Notes under the pieces: generated by a model | Told to the model about the DNA's origin: nothing | The model's database searches: none | Seen by the model: only the letters and a program-made list of their open reading frames with translations | Source: a virus | DNA: 20,462 bases | Virus record (IMG/VR): IMGVR_UViG_3300044612_003084 | Coordinates: 1 to 20,462 of that record | Reading direction: 5' to 3' (one strand) | Part shown: positions 7,113 to 14,356 of the stretch, one piece after another | Layout: the number at the start of each line of letters is the position of its first letter | Position numbering within the stretch: position 1 is the first letter of the stretch | Translations under genes and position numbers: made by a program

Positions 7113-9677
7113 ATGTACCGTAACGTTTATTATAGCTCTCGAGACGGGTTGATCCATCTCTTTACTTGGAATGATAAAGGAGAGCGAGTTATCAAGAAGA
7201 TGGCATTTCAGCCGTATTTTTACGTTGAGACGAATTCTGATAACGTAGACGCTGTATCTATCTTTAATACTAAACTAAAGAAAAAGGTTTTTCGCAATAG
7301 TTTTGATCGTAATAAAGCTGCGCAAGATGGAGCTATCAAGCGGCTTTACCATAATATTCAAGTAGAGCAGCAATTTTTAATAGATCAATTTAGTGAACAA
7401 TACGATAAACCCGAATTTACTGCTAACCCTATTAAGGTGTGTTTTCTGGATATCGAAGTATTCAGCCCTGATGAATTTCCGGAAGCTAAAGATGCAAAGC
7501 ACCCTATCAATCTAATTACCATCTATGATAATTTATCTAAAACGTTTTACACATGGGGAACTAAGCCGTATACCTCTAAGCGTCAAAATGTAGTATATAC
7601 AGAATGCTCGAGCGAAGCCGATCTTCTAGAAAAGTTTTTAGAGTTTTGGGAGAATGGGTATTACCCGGACATTCTATCAGGGTGGAATACGGACTTTTTC
7701 GATTTTCCGTATTTAATTAACCGTATTACTAACTTACTCGGGGAAGATGCCGCAAAGCGGTTATCCCCGCTTAAGAGTCTGTGGTGCCGGAAAGGTATTT
7801 TTGTAAAGGGTCAAGAACTAGACCGCTGGTATATTCATGGCCTTGCAGCTATGGACTATCTTGAAGTCTACAAAGGTTTCGCTCGCGGGTTGCTTGAGTC
7901 ATATGCTCTCAACTTTGTTGCGCAGCACGAGCTAGGAGAAGGTAAGTTGGCTATTAACGCAACTAATCTAGCTACTCTTTCAGAGTCTGATTGGAATAAT
8001 TTTGTAGATTATAACATTCAAGACGTTGACCTACTTGTGCGTATGGAGAACAAGCTTCAATTCTTTAAGATTATACGTATGTTAGCGTATAAGGGATTAA
8101 CTAATTTCGAAAGCGCGCTTGGTAAAGTCTCTATTGTAACTGGCTGCGTCTCCCTAGAAGCCCGTAAACATGGTATGGTTATACCTACGTTTGTAGAAGG
8201 GCCCACAAGAGAAGCTATTGAAGGAGGTTATGTAAGAGATCCTGAACGAGGTCTTAAGACTGCTGTAGTTAGCTACGATGCTAACTCACTATATCCTAAT
8301 ACTATCATTACTCTTAATATCTCCCCCGAAACTAAGGTAGGTAAAATTGTTAGTAGAGATAATGAAAATACCAACATACTTTTAACGAGTGGTAAAGAGT
8401 ATAAATTACCTAATGCTAAGTTTGAACAATTTGTAGCTTTGGAAAAACTGGCTATTTCTAAGGCTAATGTGTTATACACTCAAAAGAAGAAAGGGGTTGT
8501 GCCTTCTCTTATTGACGGGCTATATGCAGAACGAGTTGCTAACAAAAATCAGTACGTAGAGTATAAGAAAAAACTCAGTAAGTTAATTCCAGATACTGAT
8601 GATTATAGAGCGTGTAAGACTTTTATGGAAAGAGCGGATACTATTCAATACGTTATCAAAATTTTGCTTAATTCTATTTATGGTGTTTTTGCTAATAAAT
8701 TTTCTCCTATTTGCGATAGTGATCATGCTGGGAGTATTACTCTCACGGGGCAATCTGTGGTTAAACAAGCAAGTGTTATCCTGGATGAATATGCTAAAAC
8801 AAGACATAGTATTGGGACTTCTCTTACTATTTACGGGGATACTGACAGTACTCACATTACTATACAGCCTATACTCGATAAGTTAAAATTAAAAATATTT
8901 CAGAATAATAAAGTTACGCCTGAAGGGTTAGATCTTATTGATAAAGATATGGGGACATATCTTAATGATGAGATTAAAAAGTGGTCTGCTTCAGAGTTCA
9001 AATCAGTCGATCCTCGTTATTTCTTTAAACGAGAATCAATTTGTGATGTAGGGGTGTACCTAGAAAAGAAGCGCTATATTATTCACGTACTCAATGATGA
9101 AGGGGCAGACGTAAATAAGTTTAAATACGTAGGTGTCGAGATTGCTCGTTCTACCACACCTAAAAAAGCTAAAGAACTTATTAAGAAAGTAATTGAAACG
9201 TCCCTAGTAATGCAGGACCAGATTAATGCTAATAACCTTTACAAGCAAACCTACGAAAGCTTTAAGAAATTACAAATTGATGATATAGCTATTAGAGGGG
9301 GGTTAAGTGATTTAGAAAAGTATGAGAGTAAATGTGAGTACCCTTTTAAAATTGCTAAAGGCACTCCTAATCACGTAAAAGGTGCAATTTACTTTAATCA
9401 CCTACTTAGAAAGATGGGTTTAGATACAAAATACGAAAAAATTACTTCAGGGGGTAAGGTTAAAAAGATTTACGTTGCTCCTAATCGTTACCAAATCGAT
9501 ACGCTTTGCTATACCGCAACCTACCCAGTAGAATTTACTGAGTTTCAGGTAGATTATATTGAAATGTTTGATACACTTATTAAACCGCCTATCTTAGCAG
9601 TTTATGAGGCTATTGGTTGGCGACTGCCCGATGTTGTTAATGAATCTGAAACCGATCTTTTTTCTTTATTCTCATGA
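7113..9677 (+). CDS. 43: gp43-like family B replicative DNA polymerase
   Basis: The protein has 854 residues, slightly shorter than T4 gp43 (898). The 3'-5' exonuclease motifs are intact: Asp113 and Glu115 in FLDIEVF, Asp194/Asp197 in GWNTDFFDFPY, and Tyr300/Asp304 in YNIQDVD. The polymerase motifs follow: A, YDANSLYP (Asp389); B, KILLNSIYG (516-524); and C, YGDTDST with Asp576 and Asp578. The last residues, DLFSLFS, resemble the C-terminal sliding-clamp-binding tail of T4 gp43, and a gp45 clamp is encoded further on. The enzyme copies the phage genome with proofreading. The gene begins right after a perfect hairpin and its stop overlaps the start of the DpdA-like gene (ATGA), tying synthesis of the polymerase to a probable DNA-modification enzyme. 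Confidence 0.97.
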   Translation: MYRNVYYSSRDGLIHLFTWNDKGERVIKKMAFQPYFYVETNSDNVDAVSIFNTKLKKKVFRNSFDRNKAAQDGAIKRLYHNIQVEQQFLIDQFSEQYDKPEFTANPIKVCFLDIEVFSPDEFPEAKDAKHPINLITIYDNLSKTFYTWGTKPYTSKRQNVVYTECSSEADLLEKFLEFWENGYYPDILSGWNTDFFDFPYLINRITNLLGEDAAKRLSPLKSLWCRKGIFVKGQELDRWYIHGLAAMDYLEVYKGFARGLLESYALNFVAQHELGEGKLAINATNLATLSESDWNNFVDYNIQDVDLLVRMENKLQFFKIIRMLAYKGLTNFESALGKVSIVTGCVSLEARKHGMVIPTFVEGPTREAIEGGYVRDPERGLKTAVVSYDANSLYPNTIITLNISPETKVGKIVSRDNENTNILLTSGKEYKLPNAKFEQFVALEKLAISKANVLYTQKKKGVVPSLIDGLYAERVANKNQYVEYKKKLSKLIPDTDDYRACKTFMERADTIQYVIKILLNSIYGVFANKFSPICDSDHAGSITLTGQSVVKQASVILDEYAKTRHSIGTSLTIYGDTDSTHITIQPILDKLKLKIFQNNKVTPEGLDLIDKDMGTYLNDEIKKWSASEFKSVDPRYFFKRESICDVGVYLEKKRYIIHVLNDEGADVNKFKYVGVEIARSTTPKKAKELIKKVIETSLVMQDQINANNLYKQTYESFKKLQIDDIAIRGGLSDLEKYESKCEYPFKIAKGTPNHVKGAIYFNHLLRKMGLDTKYEKITSGGKVKKIYVAPNRYQIDTLCYTATYPVEFTEFQVDYIEMFDTLIKPPILAVYEAIGWRLPDVVNESETDLFSLFS

Positions 9678-10483
9678 TTAAAATCTCACACGAATCCCCT
9701 CTTAGTATGCTTGAGATCTCTCGGACATACAACGATTATGACTATGCTCTGGTACATCTTTTCGAGACTAACCCTGAGTATTTTTCTTTTTTTAAAGAAA
9801 GTTTAAAGTTAAACCGAACTGTTCTTCTAGATAATTCTATTTTTGAACTCGGTGTTGCTTTCGAAACAAAAAAATATATTAATTGGATTAATAATTTGGA
9901 GCCTACAGAGTATATTATACCCGACGTACTTGAAAATTGCGATAAAACCATTCAAGAAGCAAAATACTGGATGGGTGGTGCAATTTTTTCTTGTTATAGT
10001 GATTCTGTACCGATCGGAGTTATACAAGGTAAGACCTATGCAGAATTTGTTAAATGCTACACTGCTTTAGATTATTTAGGGGTAGAGAAACTAGCTATTT
10101 CCTTTGATTATAGTTACTATTTAACGGTTTTTCCGCATCCTAATAAATGGGTAAGTTATGCCATGGGAAGAGTGATGACTCTAAAAAGACTTTTGGACGA
10201 TGGTGTCATTAATACCAAGAAGCCACACCACCTACTTGGCTGCGCACATCCTCGCGAATATAGTTTTTATAACGATCCCTCTTTTAATTGGATCAAGACT
10301 TTAGATACTTCATCTCCTATTGTACACGGTATTAAGAAAGTAGGTTATGGAGATCTTTTTGCAAACTGGACAAAAGAAAAAACTAAACTCGTCGACCTAC
10401 TAGATTGTGTTCCCGATGAAGAGCAAGAACAATGGATAGCAGAAAATATAAGAGACTTTAGAAAGTTTGTCCATAATGGATAA
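9674..10483 (+). CDS. TGT-fold base-exchange enzyme, probable DpdA-like DNA 7-deazaguanine transglycosylase
   Basis: The 269-residue protein follows the tRNA-guanine transglycosylase motif order. LLDNSIFELG (Asp53) matches the TDSGGFQ block, IIPDVLE (Asp84) the substrate-recognition Asp, GVIQGKTYAEF (Gln118) the GIVQGG block, HHLLGCAHPREY the LMGVGxPED block, and TLDTSSP (Asp211) the catalytic nucleophile region. TGTs swap guanine for a 7-deazaguanine. Bacterial tRNA TGTs are about 370 residues and carry a CxCxxC...H zinc site; I see none here, and the protein is much shorter. Phage DpdA proteins are TGT-family members that act on DNA. Its position, overlapping the polymerase stop codon and three genes before QueF, supports a DNA role. 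A tRNA or nucleotide substrate cannot be excluded. The assignment is by motif order, not by alignment. Confidence 0.72.
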   Translation: MIKISHESPLSMLEISRTYNDYDYALVHLFETNPEYFSFFKESLKLNRTVLLDNSIFELGVAFETKKYINWINNLEPTEYIIPDVLENCDKTIQEAKYWMGGAIFSCYSDSVPIGVIQGKTYAEFVKCYTALDYLGVEKLAISFDYSYYLTVFPHPNKWVSYAMGRVMTLKRLLDDGVINTKKPHHLLGCAHPREYSFYNDPSFNWIKTLDTSSPIVHGIKKVGYGDLFANWTKEKTKLVDLLDCVPDEEQEQWIAENIRDFRKFVHNG

Positions 10484-10709
10484 GACGATTGAAACTTTAA
10501 CTGAAATTGTACGAATTAATTATCCACATTTATTAGACGGAGATACAAAAATAATCGACTATTGCTTTTGGAACGCAACAAGCAATAAAGAATTACCCGT
10601 CAAAAAACTAGAAAATGTTAAATCCTATAAACTTACCCATGACAATTTTGATTTAGTGCTTGTAATTTTTTTCAGTGATAATACAATAGGTTTTAGATTA
10701 AAAATATGA
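10476..10709 (+). CDS. Small protein of unknown function in the modification cluster
   Basis: This is a 77-residue protein I do not recognise. It begins with an acidic helical stretch (DKTIETLTEIVRINYPHLL) and ends with alternating hydrophobic residues (LVLVIFFSDNTIGFRLKI) that look like beta strands; no signal peptide or clear membrane segment is evident. ATG 10476 is used because it overlaps the DpdA-like gene by eight bases; a TTG three codons earlier is in frame. Its last codons overlap the formyltransferase start (ATGA). Reality as a gene rests on the tight fit between two recognisable genes. A role as an accessory factor of the base-modification genes is only a guess from position. Confidence 0.6.
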   Translation: MDKTIETLTEIVRINYPHLLDGDTKIIDYCFWNATSNKELPVKKLENVKSYKLTHDNFDLVLVIFFSDNTIGFRLKI

Positions 10710-11299
10710 AAAAAGACTTTTACTGGAAAGCGCTTTTTTCTCAAAGCGGGTCTGAGATACTAGAGGTTTCAACTCGAGTTGGGCGCTTCCCGAATGCAAT
10801 TATTACTAACAAGCCTTTAGAAGATATGGATCGTATTAATCCTAGACTTCTAGAGTTAGCTTTTGATCGGTTTATTTTTATTTCTCAAAAGCCATCGATA
10901 GAGGAATACAAAGAATCTATTAGACGGGCTGATATGGTAACATTACACGGTTTTTTACGTATTTTACCTTCTCAAATTTGTGGCCGTTATAGGATTTTTA
11001 ATGGTCACCCAGGCCTTATTACTAAGTTTCCTGCGCTTAAAGGTAAAGATCCTCAGAAAAAAGTTTGGGATAACTATGCAAATACACCATACAAGCTTCA
11101 TGGACATGTTATACATGAAGTTATACCTGAAGTAGATGCTGGTAAGGTTGTTTCTGAAAAACAGTTTTATAGCGAAAACATCTATACCGATTTTAATAAT
11201 ATCGATTCTTATATTGCTAAGCTGCACAGTCTGGCAATTGAAAATTGGGTTGAGTTTATTAAAAAACGTATTATACTAAATAATTCTTATGCGAAATAA
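10706..11299 (+). CDS. PurN-like formyltransferase
   Basis: The 197-residue protein matches the formyltransferase fold of phosphoribosylglycinamide formyltransferase (PurN, about 212). FSQSGSEI near the N-terminus takes the place of the SGNGSN loop. ADMVTLHGFLRILP is the central strand, followed by Asn99 and His101 in FNGHPGLI, then HGHVIHEV and Asp144 in EVDAGKVV. Asn, His and Asp are the catalytic triad in PurN (N106, H108, D144), and the fold uses 10-formyl-tetrahydrofolate. The PurN phosphate-binding SGNGSN loop is changed here, so the acceptor need not be glycinamide ribonucleotide. It is part of an overlapping chain between the DpdA-like gene and a kinase followed by QueF. It may serve phage purine synthesis, as in some cyanophages, or formylate an amine such as preQ1 in the modified base; the latter is speculative. 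Confidence 0.78.
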   Translation: MKKDFYWKALFSQSGSEILEVSTRVGRFPNAIITNKPLEDMDRINPRLLELAFDRFIFISQKPSIEEYKESIRRADMVTLHGFLRILPSQICGRYRIFNGHPGLITKFPALKGKDPQKKVWDNYANTPYKLHGHVIHEVIPEVDAGKVVSEKQFYSENIYTDFNNIDSYIAKLHSLAIENWVEFIKKRIILNNSYAK

Positions 11300-11858
11300 T
11301 TACAAAGCATGTATTTGTGGTGCGCATTCTCAAGGTAAAACTACATTAGTTAATGCTCTTAAAAAAGAAACTTTTTTAACGAGTGAATGTCATTTTTCCT
11401 TTCGTACCAATCTTACAAGGGGTTTGAAAGACTTAAACATACCTATTAATGAGAACGGCACGTCTTTGACACAATACTTAGTCATGGCAAGGCATTTAGA
11501 ATATGCTACTGCTCCAGGTAATTGGATTTTAGATCGCGGAGCTTTAGATGGCATTGCTTATACGGGGTATTTTTACGAAAAAGAACAAGTAAAAAAGGAA
11601 GTATATGAAGCTGCTGTAGAAATATATAGAGATGTAATTAAGTTGTATGACAAGATTTTTTATATTGTACCTGAGTTAAATCTAGAAGATGATGGGGTAC
11701 GTAGTACAAATAAAGAGTTTTTTGAAAGCGTGGTTAAGCAGTTTGAGTTCTACGTTAAGCATAACTCTATGCCTTCTGACAAATTTAAATTCGTTATGGG
11801 CTCTAAACAAGAGCGAGTAGAAACTGTAATTAATGAAATTAAAAAAGACTTTCAATGA
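11289..11858 (+). CDS. P-loop kinase/ATPase (AAA_28, NadR or nucleotide kinase-like)
   Basis: The protein has 189 residues. GAHSQGKT (11-18) is a clean Walker A motif after a short first strand. WILDRGALDGIAYTGYF (79-95) has the Asp-Arg-x-x-x-Asp pattern found in small nucleoside and nucleotide kinases, and the C-terminus has the strand KIFYIVPE followed by an arginine and helices that could form a lid. It resembles phage proteins often annotated as NadR-like or AAA_28 ATPases. The substrate is not evident; a deoxynucleotide, an NAD precursor or a modification intermediate are all possible. It overlaps the formyltransferase by 11 bases and the QueF gene by four (ATGA), so it is probably made together with them. 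Confidence 0.72.
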   Translation: MRNNYKACICGAHSQGKTTLVNALKKETFLTSECHFSFRTNLTRGLKDLNIPINENGTSLTQYLVMARHLEYATAPGNWILDRGALDGIAYTGYFYEKEQVKKEVYEAAVEIYRDVIKLYDKIFYIVPELNLEDDGVRSTNKEFFESVVKQFEFYVKHNSMPSDKFKFVMGSKQERVETVINEIKKDFQ

Positions 11859-12781
11859 ATACTAATAATATCGATAAAGTACTCGGTCAAAGAGTAGATT
11901 CTCCTACTACCTATACGCCCGATATTCTCGTACGAGAAGAGCGTCAACGTAACCGTACATATCTTAATATCCAGAATCAAAACCTGCCATTCGTGGGTTA
12001 TGATATATGGAATGGTTATGAGTGTAGTGCAATGACTGAAAACGGATTGCCTGTCGCGTGCGTAGCTAAAGTTGTTTATACTGCAACTAATCCTTATATC
12101 GTCGAATCTAAGTCAATGAAGCTATATTGGAACGGTTTTAACATGCAGCCTATGGGTAAAACTGTAAAGGAAGTTCTTAAAAATATTAAGACTACTGCAG
12201 AAAAAGATCTTAGCGCTCTTCTAGAGACTGACGTAAAAGTCCAGTTGTTCTCTCAAGTACTCAACGATAATATTACTGAAGATTACGTATCATCTAGAGC
12301 TCGCTGGGAAATTAAATATACCAACGACTGTTGGGGTACTCTTGAAACTCTGCCCGGCGCGGATAAAATTAAGTTTGAGGTTTTTAACGAAGATTCTAAC
12401 TTACTTGAAGTTTACTCTGAGGAAAAAGAAGGGTTCGATTATTTTAGAAGCTCCTTACTTCGCTCTAATTGCAAGATTACTAAGCAGCCTGACTCAGGAG
12501 ACATTTATATCTATTATAAGGGTAATTACAAGATAACCCCTTACTCTCTTCTTAAGTGGATCGTTTCATTTCGGAATGAATGTCACTTTCACGAAGAAAT
12601 TTGTGAAGCAGCGTATAAGCGTCTCTGGGATGTATTGCACCCTAAGGAACTTCTTGTAACTTGTTTCTATGCCCGGCGTGGTGGTTGGGATATTGTACCG
12701 ACTCGTGCTAATAAAAAGAGTCTGCTTGATAAAGACCTTATTAACCCCAAGTCTCCTTATTTTAAGTTCCCTCGTCAATAA
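11855..12781 (+). CDS. queF: QueF, NADPH-dependent 7-cyano-7-deazaguanine (preQ0) reductase
   Basis: The 308-residue protein matches the bimodular (E. coli-type, 282 residues) QueF. The N-terminal module has YDIWNGYECS (49-58) and the QueF motif ESKSMKLYWNGFN (84-96). The C-terminal module has the nucleophile Cys206 in LLRSNCKITKQPD, Asp213, ISFRNECHFHEE with His246 and Glu247, and FYARRGGWDIVPTRA. QueF reduces the nitrile of preQ0 to the aminomethyl group of preQ1 with two NADPH, through a thioimide on the Cys. In bacteria this supplies queuosine for tRNA. In this phage the gene is joined by overlapping reading frames to a DpdA-like enzyme behind DNA polymerase, so I infer the product is meant for DNA. 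All catalytic residues seem intact, which argues against the related amidinotransferase QueF-L. Confidence 0.93.
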   Translation: MNTNNIDKVLGQRVDSPTTYTPDILVREERQRNRTYLNIQNQNLPFVGYDIWNGYECSAMTENGLPVACVAKVVYTATNPYIVESKSMKLYWNGFNMQPMGKTVKEVLKNIKTTAEKDLSALLETDVKVQLFSQVLNDNITEDYVSSRARWEIKYTNDCWGTLETLPGADKIKFEVFNEDSNLLEVYSEEKEGFDYFRSSLLRSNCKITKQPDSGDIYIYYKGNYKITPYSLLKWIVSFRNECHFHEEICEAAYKRLWDVLHPKELLVTCFYARRGGWDIVPTRANKKSLLDKDLINPKSPYFKFPRQ

Positions 12782-12798
12782 CTTGATATTAACTAAAA

Positions 12799-12816
12799 AC
12801 ACTATAATATAACTAT
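12799..12816 (+). promoter_or_regulatory. Probable promoter, ACACTATAAT before the 12817 gene
   Basis: TATAAT (12803-12808) within ACACTATAAT stands eight bases before the ATG at 12817, in one of the few real intergenic gaps (35 bases). TTGATA (12783-12788) lies 14 bases upstream, short for a sigma70 spacer. It would drive the small gene and uvsX. The same ten bases recur before gp41. Confidence 0.55.
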
Positions 12817-13164
12817 ATGGACAATAAAATCATTGTATTTCTTGATAATATTCAGCGTACTATCGTAGCCACGCTTGTATCTGATAATGGTACTAGTATT
12901 ACCGTTACTAAGCCTGCTATTCTTAATGTGAGCCCTACCCCTGAAAAGAAGCTCCAGGTGCAGCTGTATCCAGTTATCTTTAGAGAGTTTCTGAAGGATA
13001 GAGATGTTTTTCCTACCTGGACTTACAGCAAGACTGCGGTTACTACAACCGACAGCCTAGATCTCGAGCCTAACTTGATTCTTCAGTATAATGAGATGTT
13101 TAAGGTAGTTAAGAACGAGCCTGCTCCTACTATCAAGCTGTTCGACGCAGACGAGAACAACTAA
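12817..13164 (+). CDS. Small beta-rich protein upstream of uvsX, unknown function
   Basis: This 115-residue protein has no motif I can assign. It starts with short strands (KIIVFLDNIQRTIVATLV, then SITVTKPAILNV, then KLQVQLYPVIFREFL) that suggest a small beta barrel of the Sm or OB type, and ends acidic (FDADENN). My recollection is that similar proteins occur next to uvsX in marine T4-like phages, but I cannot verify this here. It has its own likely promoter just upstream and is followed by uvsX after one base, so it is the first gene of a uvsX unit. A role in recombination or RNA binding is possible but not shown. Confidence 0.75.
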   Translation: MDNKIIVFLDNIQRTIVATLVSDNGTSITVTKPAILNVSPTPEKKLQVQLYPVIFREFLKDRDVFPTWTYSKTAVTTTDSLDLEPNLILQYNEMFKVVKNEPAPTIKLFDADENN

Positions 13165-13165
13165 T

Positions 13166-14302
13166 ATGGCTCGTAAAAGCAATAACGAAGAAACCAAGGT
13201 CTCCAGCCTCAAGGACATCTTTGAGGCTGTAGATGCTTTAAATGCTGATGCATCTTTACTTTCAGAAGAAAATTCTCTATCTATTGTTAATGATTGGATA
13301 GACACCGGTTCATATGCTCTCAATGCTATATTTTCTGGCTCACTCTACGGCGGAGTACCTGTCGGTCGTATTACTGGGTTTTCTGGCCCTTCTGGGGCTG
13401 GAAAGACACTTATCATTAACAAAATCATCGCTAATGCTCAAAAGAAGGGCTATTTTGCGGCTATATGGGATACCGAAGCAGCTGTCGATCGTCAATCTGC
13501 TGAAGGTGTTGGTATTGACGCTAAAAGAGTCAAGTATTATCCTGTTGAAACCGTAGAAGATTGTCGCAACCAAATTGCGACTTTTCTAGATAAAATCATT
13601 GCTGCAAAAGATCCTAATCTCAAAGTTATTATTGCTATTGATAGTCTAGGTAATCTTGCCAGCGCTAAAGAGCTACGAGATGTAACTGAAGGTAAGGACG
13701 CAGCAGATATGGGCACAAAGGCAAAAGCGATGAAATCTATGATGCGCGCTCTTACCTTTAAAGCAGCTAAGGCACGCGTGCCTATTCTGTTTACTAATCA
13801 TATCTACGATAATCCTACATCTATGTACCCTGAACTAGTTAAAAAACAGTCTGGTGGTTCAGGTCCAGTCTATCTTGCATCTCTTCTTGTACAGTTAGCC
13901 ACACGTAATGAAAAGATTGATAAGAACGAAGATCAGGAAGCTATCGGAGTTGCACATAATGTTAGTGGTGTAACGCTATCAGCAATGACAGTAAAGAACC
14001 GATTCGTGCCTCCCTTTCTCAAGGCTGAACTTTATAACAATTTCCGTACCGGCCTATCCCGTTATGCAGGATTGGCTGATATGGCGATTGCTATGGGAGT
14101 CGTGACCGGAGATAAAACCTATACTCTAGGTACTGATAAGATCGGTTATAGAAAAAACTGGGAAAACGACACAGAGTTTTGGGACAAAAAAGCGCTACCT
14201 CTCCTTGAAAAAGCTTTCAAGGAGAAAGTTTGCTACGGTAACGCTGCTATTGACAGTACGGACGAAACGTTAGAAGCGGAACCAGAAGAAACAAATACCT
14301 AA
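13166..14302 (+). CDS. uvsX: UvsX-like RecA-family recombinase
   Basis: The 378-residue protein is close in length to T4 UvsX (391). It has the RecA core: Walker A GPSGAGKT (74-81), IWDTEAAVD with the acidic residue after the first beta strand, Walker B VIIAIDSLGNL (about 155-165) and ILFTNHIYDNP. The tail is acidic (STDETLEAEPEETN), like that of RecA proteins. UvsX forms filaments on single-stranded DNA and catalyses strand exchange for recombination-dependent replication and repair, together with gp32, gp41 and the gp46/47 nuclease, three of which are encoded here. It starts one base after the 12817 gene and ends just before a clear terminator. Codon usage looks less AT-rich than in the sugar island, suggesting strong expression. 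Confidence 0.95.
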   Translation: MARKSNNEETKVSSLKDIFEAVDALNADASLLSEENSLSIVNDWIDTGSYALNAIFSGSLYGGVPVGRITGFSGPSGAGKTLIINKIIANAQKKGYFAAIWDTEAAVDRQSAEGVGIDAKRVKYYPVETVEDCRNQIATFLDKIIAAKDPNLKVIIAIDSLGNLASAKELRDVTEGKDAADMGTKAKAMKSMMRALTFKAAKARVPILFTNHIYDNPTSMYPELVKKQSGGSGPVYLASLLVQLATRNEKIDKNEDQEAIGVAHNVSGVTLSAMTVKNRFVPPFLKAELYNNFRTGLSRYAGLADMAIAMGVVTGDKTYTLGTDKIGYRKNWENDTEFWDKKALPLLEKAFKEKVCYGNAAIDSTDETLEAEPEETNT

Positions 14303-14305
14303 AAT

Positions 14306-14333
14306 AAAAGCTAAGGGCAACCTTAGCTTTTTT
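14306..14333 (+). terminator. Rho-independent terminator after uvsX
   Basis: AAAAGCTAAGG (14306-14316) pairs perfectly with CCTTAGCTTTT (14321-14331) around a GNRA-type GCAA tetraloop, followed by further T. It begins four bases after the uvsX stop and lies just before the promoter-like motif of gp41, so it separates the uvsX and gp41 transcription units. It is the only clear terminator I find. Confidence 0.9.
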
Positions 14334-14340
14334 AGTTTAT

Positions 14341-14356
14341 ACACTATAATAATGCT
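14341..14356 (+). promoter_or_regulatory. Probable promoter, ACACTATAAT before gp41
   Basis: ACACTATAAT occupies 14341-14350 with TATAAT at 14345-14350, only six bases before the gp41 ATG. Right after a terminator, a new promoter is expected here. No -35 hexamer is visible at 17 bases. A start 6-7 bases after the box would put the first base of the mRNA at the start codon, making a leaderless message. Confidence 0.55.

Noticed and set aside
10706-11299. Methionyl-tRNA formyltransferase (Fmt)
   Set aside because: The protein is only 197 residues, lacks the Fmt C-terminal domain, and the NGHP and HGHVIHEV...VDAG spacing fits PurN better.
11855-12781. QueF-L (archaeal amidinotransferase) instead of QueF
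   Set aside because: The bimodular length and the ESKSMKLY motif of NADPH-dependent QueF are present.
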